In this document: positions 45,846 through 58,060 of the stretch, one piece after another | How positions within the stretch are numbered: position 1 is the first letter of the stretch | Layout of the letters: every line of letters begins with the position of its first letter | Assembly: GCF_023159225.1 (NCBI RefSeq) | Contig: NC_063166.1 | Location: forward strand, 80,005,785 to 80,069,784 | DNA: 64,000 bases | Origin: Perognathus longimembris pacificus | Lineage: Eukaryota > Chordata > Mammalia > Rodentia > Heteromyidae | Direction of reading: 5' to 3' | Notes under the pieces: generated by a model | Seen by the model: the letters and a program-made list of their open reading frames with translations, nothing else | Told to the model about the DNA's origin: nothing | Database searches by the model: none | Translations under genes and position numbers: made by a program

Positions 45846-46319
45846 CCCATGATTCATTTTCTTTCCTGAATATTTTCCCATAATCCTCTCTGTAAAGCTC
45901 CTTCCCACAAAGACTGAACTGCAACCTTGGATGTCAAAAAAATATATAGGGAGAAGAAACCCCAGCTTTGTGGAGGCTCATGGGGGGGAGGGAGGTGTCT
46001 TGGGAAGAGCCAGGTTCCCTGTTCAAGTTTATGGCAAATTACTGTGTTTAAAGGGAGAAAAATATAACTTTCCAAATTATGAAAACCATCTTGAGTGTCA
46101 CGGTGAAATTGCAATAGAGTCTGTGCTCCCAAGAACATTTTTAGCTGCAGAAAATAGAAATGTTGCTCAATTTTATGGCAGAAGGAGACAAGAAGATGTG
46201 GAAATCAGGACCTTATTAAACTCAGGGAAAATCGGGGAGGGTATTTTATGCTATTTGAAAGAAAGGATGATCTTTTTTTTTTTTTCTTCTAATATTGAGG
46301 GGGAAGGAAGGCTGCGGAA
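45846..46319. other. Unique AT-rich sequence
   Basis: Single-copy sequence with G/T runs at 45982-45990 and 46270-46285. A 130-codon open frame at 45931-46323 on + has no recognised domain. Confidence 0.4.
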
Positions 46320-47030
46320 ATGACTGAAAACAGCTCTGTGGTGCATTTGGCAGAAAGTTTTGCTTTTTTTTCAGGGAGAAATTAAAGGGAAAGGTGGCTT
46401 TTATGGCTGAAATTAATTTTATTGCCCTGCTAACTAGTCTTTCCCCTTTACTCCCTACATTTGTGCAGAGATTTTTTTTTTAAAAGGTGCTTAGAAATGC
46501 TTTTGCAAACGCCATGCTCCTGTGGTCGCTGAGAAATCTGCCAGCCCGATGCTACCTTTATAAATATATCCCAGAAAGCTGCAAAGCTACAAAGACACAC
46601 ATAAAGAACGAGGAATCTGATTAAGAAACGAGCATTTATATTTTTACTGGGTTTTTACTTTTAACATAAAACATCTTGAAAAAAGTTTTATGATTTAGCA
46701 TTTATGAATGACTAGATTTTAAGAGAATTGTAATATTTTTTTAGGGTATTTCAGCTCCATGAGTTATTTCTTATAGATTCAGATAATGACATTATAAATC
46801 TTCCTGTGGAGACAATTACTAAGGCAGAAATGGCCTATTCCCCATTGGCTTTTAGGTTCAGCTCACTGACATATTACAAGCAGGCTTACCGTGGTCATTA
46901 AAAGCTGATCTGGGATTTATTGTACCTCTTTAAACTCTCAGTACTTTGAAAAGTATTGAACAGAAAGAAATGCAAACGGAAGTTACAAAGGGCCCCAGGA
47001 TCCCAAGATGATCAGGAGACAAGTAGATTT
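46320..47030. other. AT-rich, repeat-free candidate conserved element
   Basis: About 700 bases without recognisable repeats, rich in ATTAAT/TTTAT motifs (GAAATTAATTTTATTGCC near 46410). It reads like a conserved non-coding element, but alignment to other mammals is needed to say so. Confidence 0.35.
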
Positions 47031-48049
47031 AATTCATCTATCCAAGACCACCGCAAATGTGGTGGGACATACCAGAAAATTGTGGCCGAGCTGTGACCGG
47101 TCGGGGAGGATTTCCGCCTGAAATAGTTCCAAGCTCAGGCTGCTAGGATGGCGGGGTAAAGGGGTCTCAGCTGAGATTCTGCACAGAACGGGCATATTGG
47201 TAGAAGGACCTGAGAGGTGGCCCACTCAGAACTCGTGGCCTTGCTTCCTGTCCAGGTGCACCCATTTTATCTGCAACAAACGCCCCCAAGGTGTGGGTGG
47301 AAAGACAGAACTTTCCTACAGATGGTCTGGATTCCTCGCTGACTTTCTCACTAACACCGCGTGCTCTTGGTCCTTTTGCTTCTTCCCCGTGGCTATTGTG
47401 ATGCTTTTTCCTGAGAAAAGGCAGCCTCATGCCTGAATGAAGAATGAAAGGGTGTGACGTCCGTCAAGCGATAATGTATTCATAAATTGATCTGTTAAAC
47501 AGAAAATCCTTGGCACAACTAATTAAAGATAGTTTAAAAAAATGTGGAGAGAGTGAGAGAAAAAGATGGGCTCATGCCTGGCAAGACAAGGAGAGAGACA
47601 CCTGAGTTTGGACTTGATCGTGAAATTCACCTCTGTGCTCCAGGACCGTGCCACCATTCTCTGTGGAGTGACTCGCTGCGTCGTGTGGAGCTCACTCCTT
47701 TCTGCTAGATTAGAATACAAACATGACCTGGAAATGCTTTTCTCATCTTGTGCAAGAACCCGGCTCCAGGTCCTGGGTTCGTTTGTGTCACCATTTGAGG
47801 CTTGGCTTAATGTAGTAGTCTGGCAGCTTGTTCATTGCTTTTCGCTTTTTAAGAAAAGCAATATTTCACTGTATACGGAACAACAAAGAAAACCCTGCAA
47901 CATTGTCACAGGGTTCTGTTTGTTTAAAGTACTTTGTTTTCCATGGCTGGTCCCTTAATGTACAAATTTTAGAGCGAATGCCAATGTTTTTCTGAAGCCT
48001 TCACTACCCAAGCACTGGGCGAGGCCAGCCTGGGGCTTTCTTTAGAGAG
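47031..48049. other. Unique sequence, no feature seen
   Basis: Nothing recognised. A 130-codon open frame at 47566-47958 on + has no recognised domain. Confidence 0.4.
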
Positions 48050-48195
48050 GTTGATATTTTGGGCTACACAGTGCTTATGGAAATGACAGAGGTAGACAGG
48101 GAGGAACTAGGAACTGTGCGTGGATGTGGAATAAATACAACTTTATTTGTAGGAATAGGTGATTGACCGTGGTTTGCTAGCCTTTGCTTTAAGAT
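48050..48195 (-). mobile_element. hAT-Charlie-type MER element relic, antisense
   Basis: Complementary order to 38590: GCTACACAGTGCTTATGG, then ATAAATACAACTTTATTTGTAGG, then GGTTTGCTAGCCTTTGC. Confidence 0.6.
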
Positions 48196-49315
48196 AACAA
48201 TGTCTGAAATTTCTGGCAGCATTTTGCTTCCAGATTTTTGTGTCTCTCCAACAGAATTTGATGTCTTCTACAGAGCAATCTGTCATTGCAAGTACTAAAG
48301 GGAAATACCACTGTATCCAGAGCCAATCAAGGGCAGCGTGTAGTCAATATTCAGTACACAGGTACCAACTCCGTGGACCAAAATGTTCCATGAAATCACA
48401 TATGTTAACTCCAATTCTTTGAATTACAAAGTAAATTCATGCTTTCTCTGGAAACTTTGGAAATGTTACTAAGTAATTCATTATTTTTTAAAATCAAAGA
48501 CCTGTGGGTTGTAGCATAAAAGGTTGGGGTTCAAGTCTACTAAGTCCATTGGGCTTTTTCTCTTGATTGCTTCAGGCATTGTGTTTAGATTTTACTCAGG
48601 CTAGGTTGAATCGGATTTATATCATCATCATATACTACGTTTTGTCATATTTCCTACAAATGTGACAGGCTTTGGAACTGAGTCCTCTCAACTTGAGTTC
48701 ATAACTCATACGGCAAAGGAAGGATGCTGAGCACTGTGGAATGCTGGGAGTTGTTCCGGATCCCGCCGTGTGATGGAAAAGCATTGTCTTCATTACCTGC
48801 TGGCCATCGTTGATGATGGAGACGGAGACAGCTGATCTGACGGAGTGGTTCCATGTCCTGCCGCACAGAGAAGCGAAAATTCCTTCCATTTGCAGATAAT
48901 CTTTGCTTCCCAACACAGCGTATTGGAAAGCCGTGCCCTGGGCTCTTTGGCCAGGTACATGCGGTACCACAGGACACGGTGTGCAGTGGTATAAAGTGTG
49001 GTGCGGGGTGGGGGGATGAATGACTCCAACGGAACGAATCTGTCAAGCTCATCTCCTGAAGCTTTTTGGCTGGAAGCATTCACAGAAAGGCGGTTTCTTG
49101 CACTAACTGTGCTGTATTTGTGTGAGAGCTGGTTTGGAAACCGACCCCGGGCATTCTTTTTATTTTACTGCAAGTTTTAAAAGACTCTAAATGAGATGAC
49201 AGTCAAGAATTTCGGATCGACTTCTGCCAGTAGTCACATGTGACTCAGACGCCTCTCCTTTGAAGGACTCAGTGTACCACTAAGAGGACTATACTCACCC
49301 GAATGGAAAAGGGCA
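48196..49315. other. Unique sequence, no gene seen
   Basis: No recognised repeats. Open frames on the minus strand at 48635-49083 overlap each other in several phases and have no identifiable domain. Confidence 0.4.
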
Positions 49316-49690
49316 CTTTATTCTTTTTTTTTACCTTTATTTTTATTGTTATTATAAGGGTGATGTATGGAGGGGTTAAGGTGACATAAATCAGGTAAAG
49401 AGTGCATTTCTTTTTGGACAGTGTTACCCCTTCCCTCTCTCTCTCTCCCAGTTTTTCCCTCCCAGCCCCACCCACAAGTTGTAGAGTTCATTTTCAGCAT
49501 GGTGTGCTGTGAGTACCACTGCTGAATTTGCTCACCTTCGTCCCTCTAGCCTCCCAAAGACAGATACTAGAACGAACAAGACAAAAAGAAAAGAAACAAA
49601 AACAGCAACAGAGAAAATAACCTCCGCTTTCCATTCTGAAGTTGGCGTAGATAAGTATTATTTTATATGGTCAGATGCGTATAGGCAGTG
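49316..49690 (-). mobile_element. 5'-truncated L1: 3' UTR only, antisense
   Basis: Reverse complement of the segment at 3800-4136. It begins with a T-rich end and TTATTATAAGGGTGATGTATGG, then GTGTTACCCCTTCCCTCTC. It continues to AGAAAAGAAACAAAAACAGC and TATTATTTTATATGGTCAG. No ORF2 sequence is retained. Confidence 0.8.
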
Positions 49691-50394
49691 CTAGGGAGAT
49701 TACACTCCCATGAACAGAAGAGGGACCCTTACAAGTCCTCACGTGCTGCCATGCTCAGATTCGTTTCCTCTGAGGTTCTCCTCTGATGGGAGGAGGCTCT
49801 TGTAGGCAGGGGATGTAATCTGCACCTAGAGTTTTCCTTGCATAAAAATAAGATAATCCATGTGAGAGTCTTTGGCAGGTCAGTGGGGCTCAGTCTGTGT
49901 GTGATCGTAGTAGCCAAACGTTGGTTTCTAATCTCCCTATTACTCTGTCTCTGGGTTTGGGTTGGAGAAGATGACTCTAAGAATTCTTGAGTGTCTCATT
50001 ATGATCTCCCACTTTTTAAAGTGTGATTGAGAATGGGCCTTTCATAACAGGGCCTGTTTCTGTTGTCTTTGGAGCAAGAAGATGATGTACTTCACATTTC
50101 ACCTTAGATGACTGGGCAGGAGGATCTGTGAGGTTAAAGGCAGTGGTCTCCATGGGAAGGGGAGAAAAAGTAAAGCCATATATGATACTTCAATCTGAAA
50201 CTTATATTCTCAAGTAGCACAGCAGCATGCTGAACTTCTTTTCGAGGACTTTCTAAGTCTCAAGATGTATCACTGGGGTAGTAATGGGGGAAGCGGAGAC
50301 AAGACCCTAGATTTCAGACACCACCACAACACATACTCTAATCCACTGGCAGAATACCACAATGGCAGTCACATCTGGCCCTCTGCTTGTAATT
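49691..50394. other. Unique sequence, no feature seen
   Basis: Single-copy DNA. Nothing recognised. Confidence 0.45.
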
Positions 50395-50515
50395 ATAAAT
50401 AAAGTTTTATTGGTACATAGACACACTATAATTTTATGATGTATTTTCCATTCTATTTTTATGCTACACAGGTAAGAATTAGTAGCTATGACAGAGATAA
50501 CAAAACATCAAATAC
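50395..50515 (+). mobile_element. hAT-Charlie-type MER element relic
   Basis: TTATAAATAAAGTTTTATTGG, ATAGACACACTATAATTTTATG, and TAGTAGCTATGACAGAGA match the same family as 38590, here with AT-rich drift. Confidence 0.6.
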
Positions 50516-50722
50516 TGACTACTGTATTTCTAACATATATTGGACATTTGGACCTAATCTCCACTAACTACCATCTCTTTTGTAGGCTGATGAAATTCCC
50601 CACAATGTTTGTCTTGGTGACAGGAAGATACCACATGACCCACAGGAGCTCCAGAAACCAGGCATTTGTTTAATTGGCTCTCTGACAGTTAGGCTTGTAA
50701 GGTAAGTTCAAAACTTACAATT

Positions 50723-50812
50723 GGACTGGGGGCACAGACCAAGTAGTAGAGCCCCTGTCTTGCAAGTGTGGGACTCTTAGTTTAATCTCTACTGCCACCA
50801 GAGAAAACTGTA
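50723..50812 (+). mobile_element. ID-type SINE fragment, sense
   Basis: GGACTGGGGGCACAGACC, AAGTAGTAGAGCCCCTGTC, TTGCAAGTGTGGGACTC, TTAGTTTAATCTCTAC is a diverged ID monomer with a degenerate B box. Confidence 0.6.
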
Positions 50813-52794
50813 ATACCTAGAGGGGACCAATCACACCATCTCAGACCATTGAGCCTGGAATGCTGCTAATAAGGAGCAGTAAAACCATGTAGGAGGTATG
50901 TTATGGATTCTCAGGAAATGTAGCATTGCCTTTAGCTCCTCGGAGTGAATTCTGGTTTTGTGGTTAGTATGATGACTGAAAAATTACCAAAAGTCTGAAG
51001 GCTCATGGATCTCTTTCTAGGAATTATTTTTAGAGGTATAAAGCGGGCTACTCTGCCAGTACAAATGTTCATCTCTAACTTTGCCTTCTGGCATACTACT
51101 GATGTGAAATTAGCAGATCTTTTCATGCTAGCTTTTGTTTAGGTTTTTAAATTTGGTTTTTTTGTTCAGTACTTTTTTTTTTGCATATGTAGGACAATAA
51201 TACATGTTCTTACAAAGACATTTTTTGCTTGGCCAAATGCTTCAGTATCTTGGAAAGGACGAATCCCATCAAAACTGTTTTTAAATAAACTTTTCTTTAC
51301 AAATGTGTCCAAGTTCTCATTCATGGCTATTACAAATTTGGAAAATTTGTTTCAGTCTGGGGTGGGAGGGTTCCTCATGCCCTTCATCCCCCACCCCCAC
51401 CCATTGATTTCATTGAAAACTTTTCACAAAGAGAGACAAAGAAAGCAGAAAAGGCCACAGGTTTTGGAAGCATGGAGGATCAGATGAGCAAAGGATGTTG
51501 TTCTTGTGTGGCAACCCCTCTCTTATCTTGTCTTGTGTCACCTTCCTGCCTTCCTCTCTCCCTACCTGAAAGAGATTTCCTCCTGGACCCTACCCACTTT
51601 TTTTTTTTTTTGCATTTAGAATAGAAAAGAGCTGAAAGACCTGAGGTCTCCCTTTCTTGGGTCTCCAGTTGATAGGAGATTACCCAGGAGAGCTTTGCTC
51701 CTAGCACTCGATTGCCCCCATTGCTGGAAAGGCTTGCGGGCCCTCTGTGATCCCTGTCACCATTCAGTCATTGGCGTCTGACCAGGTGAGGTGTAGAAGT
51801 TCTGCACTGAGGCGACACTGCGGTGACAGAAGCATGGCAGTGACAGTGAGCCTCAGGTCGCGTCCTTGATGACCCCGAGTATCCTTCATTTTTGCAACAG
51901 AGAAAATGAAGAGAGATGGGGGGGACGGAGGGGAGAGAGCCTCCATATCTTGGTTCCCTATGCCAGATTCCCCCAAATACTATAGTATTTAGTTATGGTT
52001 GCAGGGTTCATTTCCTCTGATGTCACCGCACGGGAATGGGGCATCCCTGCCCTCAGAGAGCATGCATCCTCCCTGGGGAGTCCCCTCCACACAGCCTATA
52101 CACACAAGCCAACCAGAGGGATGGGTACCGCCTATGCTGGGGCCACGGAGGAAGGACATGCAGTGCTGACAGAAGAACCGTGGCAGAGGGTGGAGAGAAG
52201 CGGGCCGGGCATCGTGGTAGGGGAAGGATCTCTCTGCATGGGGTGCAGACTGGCAAAGCCCGGCTGGAAATGAAGCACAGGTAAAAGGCACCCCTTGAAC
52301 AACACAGATCAGGTCTTGGCCCCACCCATGTTCTTCCACAGCAATGGCAAACCCGCCGTGCTGATGGGTTTAAAGAGGAAGTGGCGGGAGGGCTGGGAAC
52401 TCAACCCACTGGTGGCTTCGCCATGCCGGGCTGTGCATGCGCGGCTGCAGGAGGCAGCCTTGTTTCTCCACATCCTCATTTTCCTAATGCCCTCACCTGA
52501 ATGCCAGTGGCTAAATGAGGCGGCAGCTCTGGATCTGGGGAAACAAAGAGGACGGTTGCCATAGTAACGGAGGCCACCAGGAGCCCCTGTGCACAACTCC
52601 TCCCCCTGCTCTCCAGGATTGTCTCTCAGGGGCGAAGACGGGAGGCCCCTTGGCACCAGGGTGCTCCCCTCCCTCTGCCGCGGGGTTCCACAGAGCGGGA
52701 ACCCGGCTTTGGGAGGAGAGTTTGCCCATTGTATTGCTTCCTACAGTTGCAGGCAAGTGAATTTGGTCCTTGGTCCTTAGTTACTGAGTACAAA
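50813..52794. other. Unique sequence, no gene seen
   Basis: T runs at 51171-51181 and 51598-51611. 52000-52760 is moderately GC-rich with several overlapping open frames but no known domain. No interspersed repeats recognised. Confidence 0.4.
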
Positions 52795-52922
52795 AGAAAG
52801 AGAGGAGGAAAGGAAGGAAGGAAAGAAGGGAGGGAGGGAAGGAGGGAGGGAGGAAGGAAAGAAGCAAGGAAAGAAGGAAGGAAGGAAGGAAGGAAGGAAG
52901 GAAGGAAGGAAGGAAGGAAGGA
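52795..52922. repeat. Purine tract with perfect (GGAA)n
   Basis: Imperfect GGAAGGAGGG units give way to perfect GGAA from about 52877 to 52921 (11 units). (GGAA)n arrays can bind ETS-family factors, a known property of such microsatellites. Confidence 0.95.
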
Positions 52923-53554
52923 GCAGGTTAGATATTTCTAGACTGATAACCCTTTGGAAGCATTTTGCATTTCTCCATTCCCAATACTCCCCCAGGTTCC
53001 CTGGTCAACTTCAATGCACATCAAACATGGTGGCTGACTCTGTTTACCGGGAACACTTGTAGCATTCCCTGTAGGACTGTAGGAATTGTTGCCCCAAATC
53101 CGGTGGCTGATCACAAGTCCCATCATTGGGAAGTGATTTAAAAAAAAACATTCATGATGTTCTGATCAATTTTAACAAATCATGGTATCTGTGAAGAGAT
53201 AATGCTTGACAGCAAATGAATTGAAGCTGTTTTAATTGGAATCAAGTTCCCTTGTGAGAATTTAATGTGGATTTTTTTATTGACATTTCCAGGAATTCAT
53301 CCCAGATAAGTTAAATTTTTTTTATGAGATGCTATTCTCTCCTATTGTCTCATACTTGGAAATTTCTTCCATTTTAGGGGTGTTGTTAAAGTTTTAATTT
53401 GTAGTTTCCCCCCCCCCCCCAATCTGGTTCTTAGTCCCATTAATGGTATGTTGTGTAATGTGGGCTAAGTCTTTGTCTATTGTTCCTTCTGTTTTCACCT
53501 GTGTTTGGGAACACAGTGGTGATTTGGGTCTGGGGCATAGAATTTAGGATCAGG
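52923..53554. other. Unique AT-rich sequence, C11 homopolymer
   Basis: A run of C at 53408-53420. Otherwise single-copy AT-rich DNA. Confidence 0.45.
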
Positions 53555-53690
53555 TGGAACAGGCTCTGATGCCAGCTTTACCCCTTTACTGTTTGGGGTC
53601 AGATCTTGGCTAGGTTGCTTGACTTGCTTCAGTCAATCCACCTGTAAGATATGCATAAAAGAATATCTCCTTCTATCTGCTAGTGATGAG
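53555..53690 (+). mobile_element. MIR SINE fragment, sense
   Basis: MIR 5'/core order: CAGGCTCTGATGCCAGCTTT, GGCTAGGTTGCTTGACTTGC, TCAATCCACCTGTAAGAT. Confidence 0.6.
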
Positions 53691-53863
53691 GAAGGGAGCC
53701 AGGACACCTGGGGACCTTAGCTTAGCACCAGGTATTTCACTGTCACTCTGGTGGTGTGAGCCCGTCCACCATGCCAGCCCCTCAGACCCAGAGACTCCCC
53801 AGGGCTTGTACTCAAGATCTCATTCTTCTCCCTCCTCTTTCCAAACAGCACATTCCATCCACA

Positions 53864-55153
53864 GACATAAGAATTTTTAAAAATTTTTATTTTATTGCCA
53901 AATTGATGCACAGAGGGGTTACAGTTTCATACATAAAGCCATGGGTACATTTCTTATACTGTTTGTTACCTCCTCCCTCATTCCCCCCTCCCCCCTTCCC
54001 CTTTCCCTCTCCCCCCATGAGTTGTTCAGTTGATTTACACCAAATGGTTTTGCAGGTATTGCTTTTGGAGTCGTTTGTCTTTTTATCCTTTGTCTTTCGA
54101 TTTTGATATTCCCTTTCACTTCCCTAGTTCTAATACCAGCATATACAGTATCCAGTGTATTCAGATGAGATACAGTGAGAGCACGAGTACAACCACAGGA
54201 AGGGATACGAGAGGATCATCAACAAAAGAAGCTACGGTTTCACATGGTGTGTTGAAAGTAATTACAACAGTGATATAACACTCGTTTCCGTAACATGGAG
54301 TTCATTTCACTTAGCACCATCTTATGCGTTCATAGGGGCATAGCTATTAGGCTCTTGTGATCCTCTGCTGTGACTAGCCTAGACCTGTGCTAATTATTCC
54401 CTATGAAGGAAACCATAGAGTCCATGTTCCTTTGGGTCTGGCTCACTTCACTTAGTATAATTTTTTCCAAGTCCTTCCATTTCCTTACGAATGGGGCAAT
54501 GTCATTCTTTCTGATAGAAGCATAAAATTCCATTGTGTATATGTACCACATTTCCCTGATCCATTTACAAGATAAATAGAAAGCCCACAGATTGGGAAAA
54601 GATCTTTACCAACCATACAACAGACAAAGGCCTCATATTAAAAATATATGCAGAACTAAAAAGATTAAATCCCTCCTAAACAAAACCGCAAAGAACCAAC
54701 AGCTCCATCAACAAGTAGGCTAAAGACTTAAAAAGAGACTTCTCTGATGAGGAAATGAGAATGGCCAAGAGGCATATGAAAAAAGTGCTCTACATCACTG
54801 GCCATGAAAGAAATGCAAATCAAAACAACATTGAGATTCCATCTCACCCCAGTAAGAATGTCCTTTATCAAGAAAACTAACAATAACAAATGTTGGAGGA
54901 GATGTGGCCAAAAGGGAACCCTACTTCATTGTTGGTGAGAGTGTAAACTGGTTCAGCCACTCTGGAAAGTGGTATGGAGATTCCTCAGACGGCTAAACAT
55001 AGAGCTCCCCTATGACCCAGCAGCCCCACTTTTGGGCATCTACCCAAAAGACCACAAACAAGAACACACTAAAGCCACCAGCACAACAATGTTCATCGCA
55101 GCACAATTTGTCATAGCTAAAATATGGAACCAACCCAGAGACATAAGAATTTA
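53864..55153 (-). mobile_element. Twin-primed (5'-inverted) L1 with target-site duplication
   Basis: The left part, on the minus strand, has a T-rich start (A tail) at about 53876-53892, then about 400 bp of 3' UTR, then the ORF2 3' end up to about 54560. At that point the orientation switches: 54561-55139 is ORF2 on the plus strand (an open segment from 54969 has the motif IELPYDPAAPLLGIYP, the known L1 C-terminal-domain region). AGACATAAGAATTT flanks both ends (53864-53877 and about 55140-55153). This is the signature of twin priming. The element is dead and 5'-truncated. Confidence 0.85.
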
Positions 55154-56119
55154 TAAGAAAGACTTGAGAATTAAATTAATTTGATTAATTACACAGTCTA
55201 TTTCTCCCCCTCCCCCATCCTCCCAATTAAGAGAGGAAGAGAGGGGGGAGATGGGTCATGAATGATCATTAAACAGTCCCCTCTGCAGCCCCTGAACTGC
55301 AGAGTTGGGTGGGGGCCTGTGAGGAAGATCAGCTAGCATGGTGCATGGGAGCCGTGCACAGTGTCCTTTCATACTTGGATTAGATAACTATTTTGTACTT
55401 CTTTTTTTGCCATTGCCATACCTCCATTGCTAGATACATGGAAGCTGTTCCATGCCTCATGGAATTTCCTCCAATTCCTCCTAATCCTGCAGTTTTGAGG
55501 GGCTGCATCTAGAGCAGGTTTCTCACCATGAGTGCACAGTGAGGTCAGCATGGACAAACAGGAATGCAGAGCAGTGCTTTGGAAAGGATTCTGTTACCCA
55601 GCGAGATGTCCACAGGAAGCCTCCTCCTCCTTCAGAGCCATCTGCCATCAGCGCTGATGTAGGTAGGAAGGCCAGTCCCAAAGGGGCACCAACTGAAGAG
55701 TGGAAAGGTAGAGAGAAGGTGGGCAGAAGGGTAGGAGGGTGGGTGGATTCTTCTGCGGGCTCCGGAGAAAACAAGAAGTTTCATTCGCTGTGGTTATCTG
55801 TGGTTCCACATTGGTGGGTTTGTAACACTGCCCTGGTAAAGTAAATTCTTGTGGGGAGGGAATGGATCACAGTATAGGGAAGAGGGAATTATATATCATA
55901 ATATACTGCCTGAATTTGTTTTATAATATAGGAAAACGATCATTTCATTGTGATAATTAATAATCAGTAAGTATATCATTTATGGCAAGACAAGTTGCAC
56001 TAGCTAATATATATTGGAGCACAGAGTTGATTGTTAGGCACTCGTTTTTGTTTGACTGAGAAATCCAGCACAGGCAGAGGGCTTAAATATGCTGCTGAAT
56101 TAGCCTGGACAAATGTACT
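55154..56119. other. Unique sequence, no feature seen
   Basis: Single-copy sequence between the inverted L1 and the hAT relic. A 101-codon open frame at 55539-55844 has no recognised domain. Confidence 0.45.
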
Positions 56120-56310
56120 GTAGGACATGTACAGTTGGTCTAGAACAAGAGCTGACCAAGGGCTACCCGAGGGCCACACCCAGTCTGGGGAACATTTGTG
56201 CAGCTGATGAGAATAGTTAAAAATTTTTTTCACAGAGTTATTAAAAACACAAGTAAAGAATATGAGATTTATGTGTAGACCTCAAAGTCTGAAATATCAA
56301 TTGCTGATAT
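56120..56310 (+). mobile_element. hAT-Charlie-type relic (5' half), diverged
   Basis: CAAGAGCTGACCAAGGGCTACC, then GAATAGTTAAAAATTTTTTTC, AAACACAAGTAAAGAATATGAG, TTTATGTGTAGACCTC resembles the 'ggctacccgagggcc...aaaaattttt...gcaatttatgtgtggcctac' portion of the same class of element. Confidence 0.4.
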
Positions 56311-56339
56311 ATAATCATTGCCCTAGAAATTTGCCTTTC

Positions 56340-56930
56340 ATGTGTTCTCTCATTGTTTGTCTGTCTAGTTTTGAACTTCATAAAAATGGGACCAGGTAGA
56401 ATGTCCTTTCCTGGGGTTGGATCCTGTGACCAGCAACAGTGCTTCCTCAATTCACTGGGCTAGTTTTGTATGTCCAGAGCTCATTCTTTTTCATCACTGA
56501 GTATTACTCTGTCCCATCGGTAAGTCATTTCTTCTAGGGCTAGTGGAACGTTGAATAAAGCCACAAGGAGCACTTCTGTACAACTATACCGCCTCTGTTT
56601 AGTTCTAGAACCTTTTCCTCATCCTGCAAGGAAATCTGCTCCCAACAGCAGTCACTTCCTGGCTCCTGCCAGGCACCAAAAGGCTCATTGTTTCTACAGA
56701 ATGGCCACTTGGGCTGTGCCTGGATGCCTTCACATGGGAGTTTTCTGGGGTGCCCGTGTCCGTCACGTGACAACCTCCACTCCCTTTTATGCTGAGTCAT
56801 TTCCTTGTAGGCACAGACCACAGCTTAGCTATCTATCAAACCATCATGTCCTTTGTGTTGTTTCTATGAACGTTTTGGTTATAAAGGTGTAGCTGTGGTC
56901 ATGTAGGAACAAGTATTCAATTGGAATATC
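56340..56930 (-). mobile_element. Old L1M ORF2 fragment, antisense
   Basis: Antisense L1 landmarks: TTCATCACTGAGTATTACTC and ATAAAGCCACAAGGAGC, then TTGTGTTGTTTCTATGAACG. These correspond to the well-known 'gagtagtattccattgtatgg' and 'ggctattatgaataa' text of antisense LINE-1. It is heavily diverged. Confidence 0.45.
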
Positions 56931-56947
56931 TGCTTTTTATTCTTTGG

Positions 56948-56972
56948 ACACACACACACACACACACACACA
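56948..56972. repeat. (CA)n microsatellite
   Basis: About 12 CA units. Confidence 0.95.
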
Positions 56973-57534
56973 ATCTCTCTTTGAAACTGAAGTCTGTCGA
57001 GAGAAAGGAAGGTATTTGGCATTTATGGTGATGATAGAAGGTTCTGGAAAATCTCAGGTCACAACCACTGGGTTTTTTTTTGTGTTTGTTGTTGCTGTTT
57101 ATAAAAGTATAACAACTACTTATATTAAAGATAATAAAAGTATAACTACTTATAGTAAAGATAATCAAAGTATAATTAAAAACATAACAGGAGAAAAGTC
57201 TCTGACGTTAATATGAAGGAAACACCACTTAAAACTTGCTTATCCGTGTGGGAAAATAAAGTGGCCGAGGGTGGGTTTCAACGCTCCATGAAGCCTGTAG
57301 CAATCTTCAGAGCTGAACTGTTCCTCTGAGCAGCAGAGACGCCGGAAGGCTTCTTGGCGCCGTGGGTTTCCCCTGGCTCCGTGGAGTGCTTTCTCCTGTC
57401 CTGACATCCAGGCCCCTCACAGAGTAAATTACACCCCCTCTCTACCTTCCTTTTCTGTGAACATGCCAGGATCGCAGTGATATTTGAATTCCAGATACAA
57501 GGCAAACAACACTTCATCTAAGTGTGTTCCAAAT

Positions 57535-57630
57535 ATGGCATTATTTGTTATTTATCTGGTATTCAAATTTAACTGCACAACCTGCGTGTTTATTGGCTAG
57601 TATCTGGCAACCCCTGTCCCGTTGCCCTGA
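57535..57630 (+). mobile_element. Old interspersed repeat fragment (family uncertain)
   Basis: GTTATTTATCTGGTATTCAA, ATTTAACTGCACAACCTGC and TAGTATCTGGCAACCCC match the sense form of the fragment at 36665-36790. Confidence 0.4.
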
Positions 57631-57779
57631 GAGAGGCAATGTGATTTGCAGTGGCCTGTAGGAGAAACGATCAGCCAAGATGCTTTTACTCAACTCATTT
57701 TCCTGTGAGAGAACCATTTCCCTTTTTCTATAAATAATGTAAAAATTTGGAGACAAAGGATGTGGGGCATAAGGAAGGT

Positions 57780-58060
57780 GAAATGAAGCCTTTGCGAGGG
57801 AAAGTGCTTTCTCCCTGGCTTGAGTTCATTAGCGAAACCTAGTGATTGAAATTACCCAGCTAACCTCTTCCGCCACTGTAAGATTATAAATCAAGTAGGT
57901 GGCCACTACCTGAAGGTGTTGCAGGGTCTTTGCAGAAGGCTCTTATCAAGCTAAGAGGGGCAGAAAAATTCCTATTACTATGCCATGCATAAATAGTAAT
58001 GCCTGAATGGCCACTTACACTATATTACCACTAGGCAATTCACTTGCTAAAATAAAAGCA
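57780..58060. other. Repeat-free AT-rich block, candidate conserved element
   Basis: No repeats or low complexity. It contains GAAATTACCCAGCTAAC, AGATTATAAATCAAG, CTATGCCATGCATAAATAG and similar transcription-factor-like motifs. Conservation is a guess. Confidence 0.35.

Noticed and set aside
45678..45924. Ser/Leu/Pro frames on minus
   Set aside because: They are translations of the GA-rich tract.
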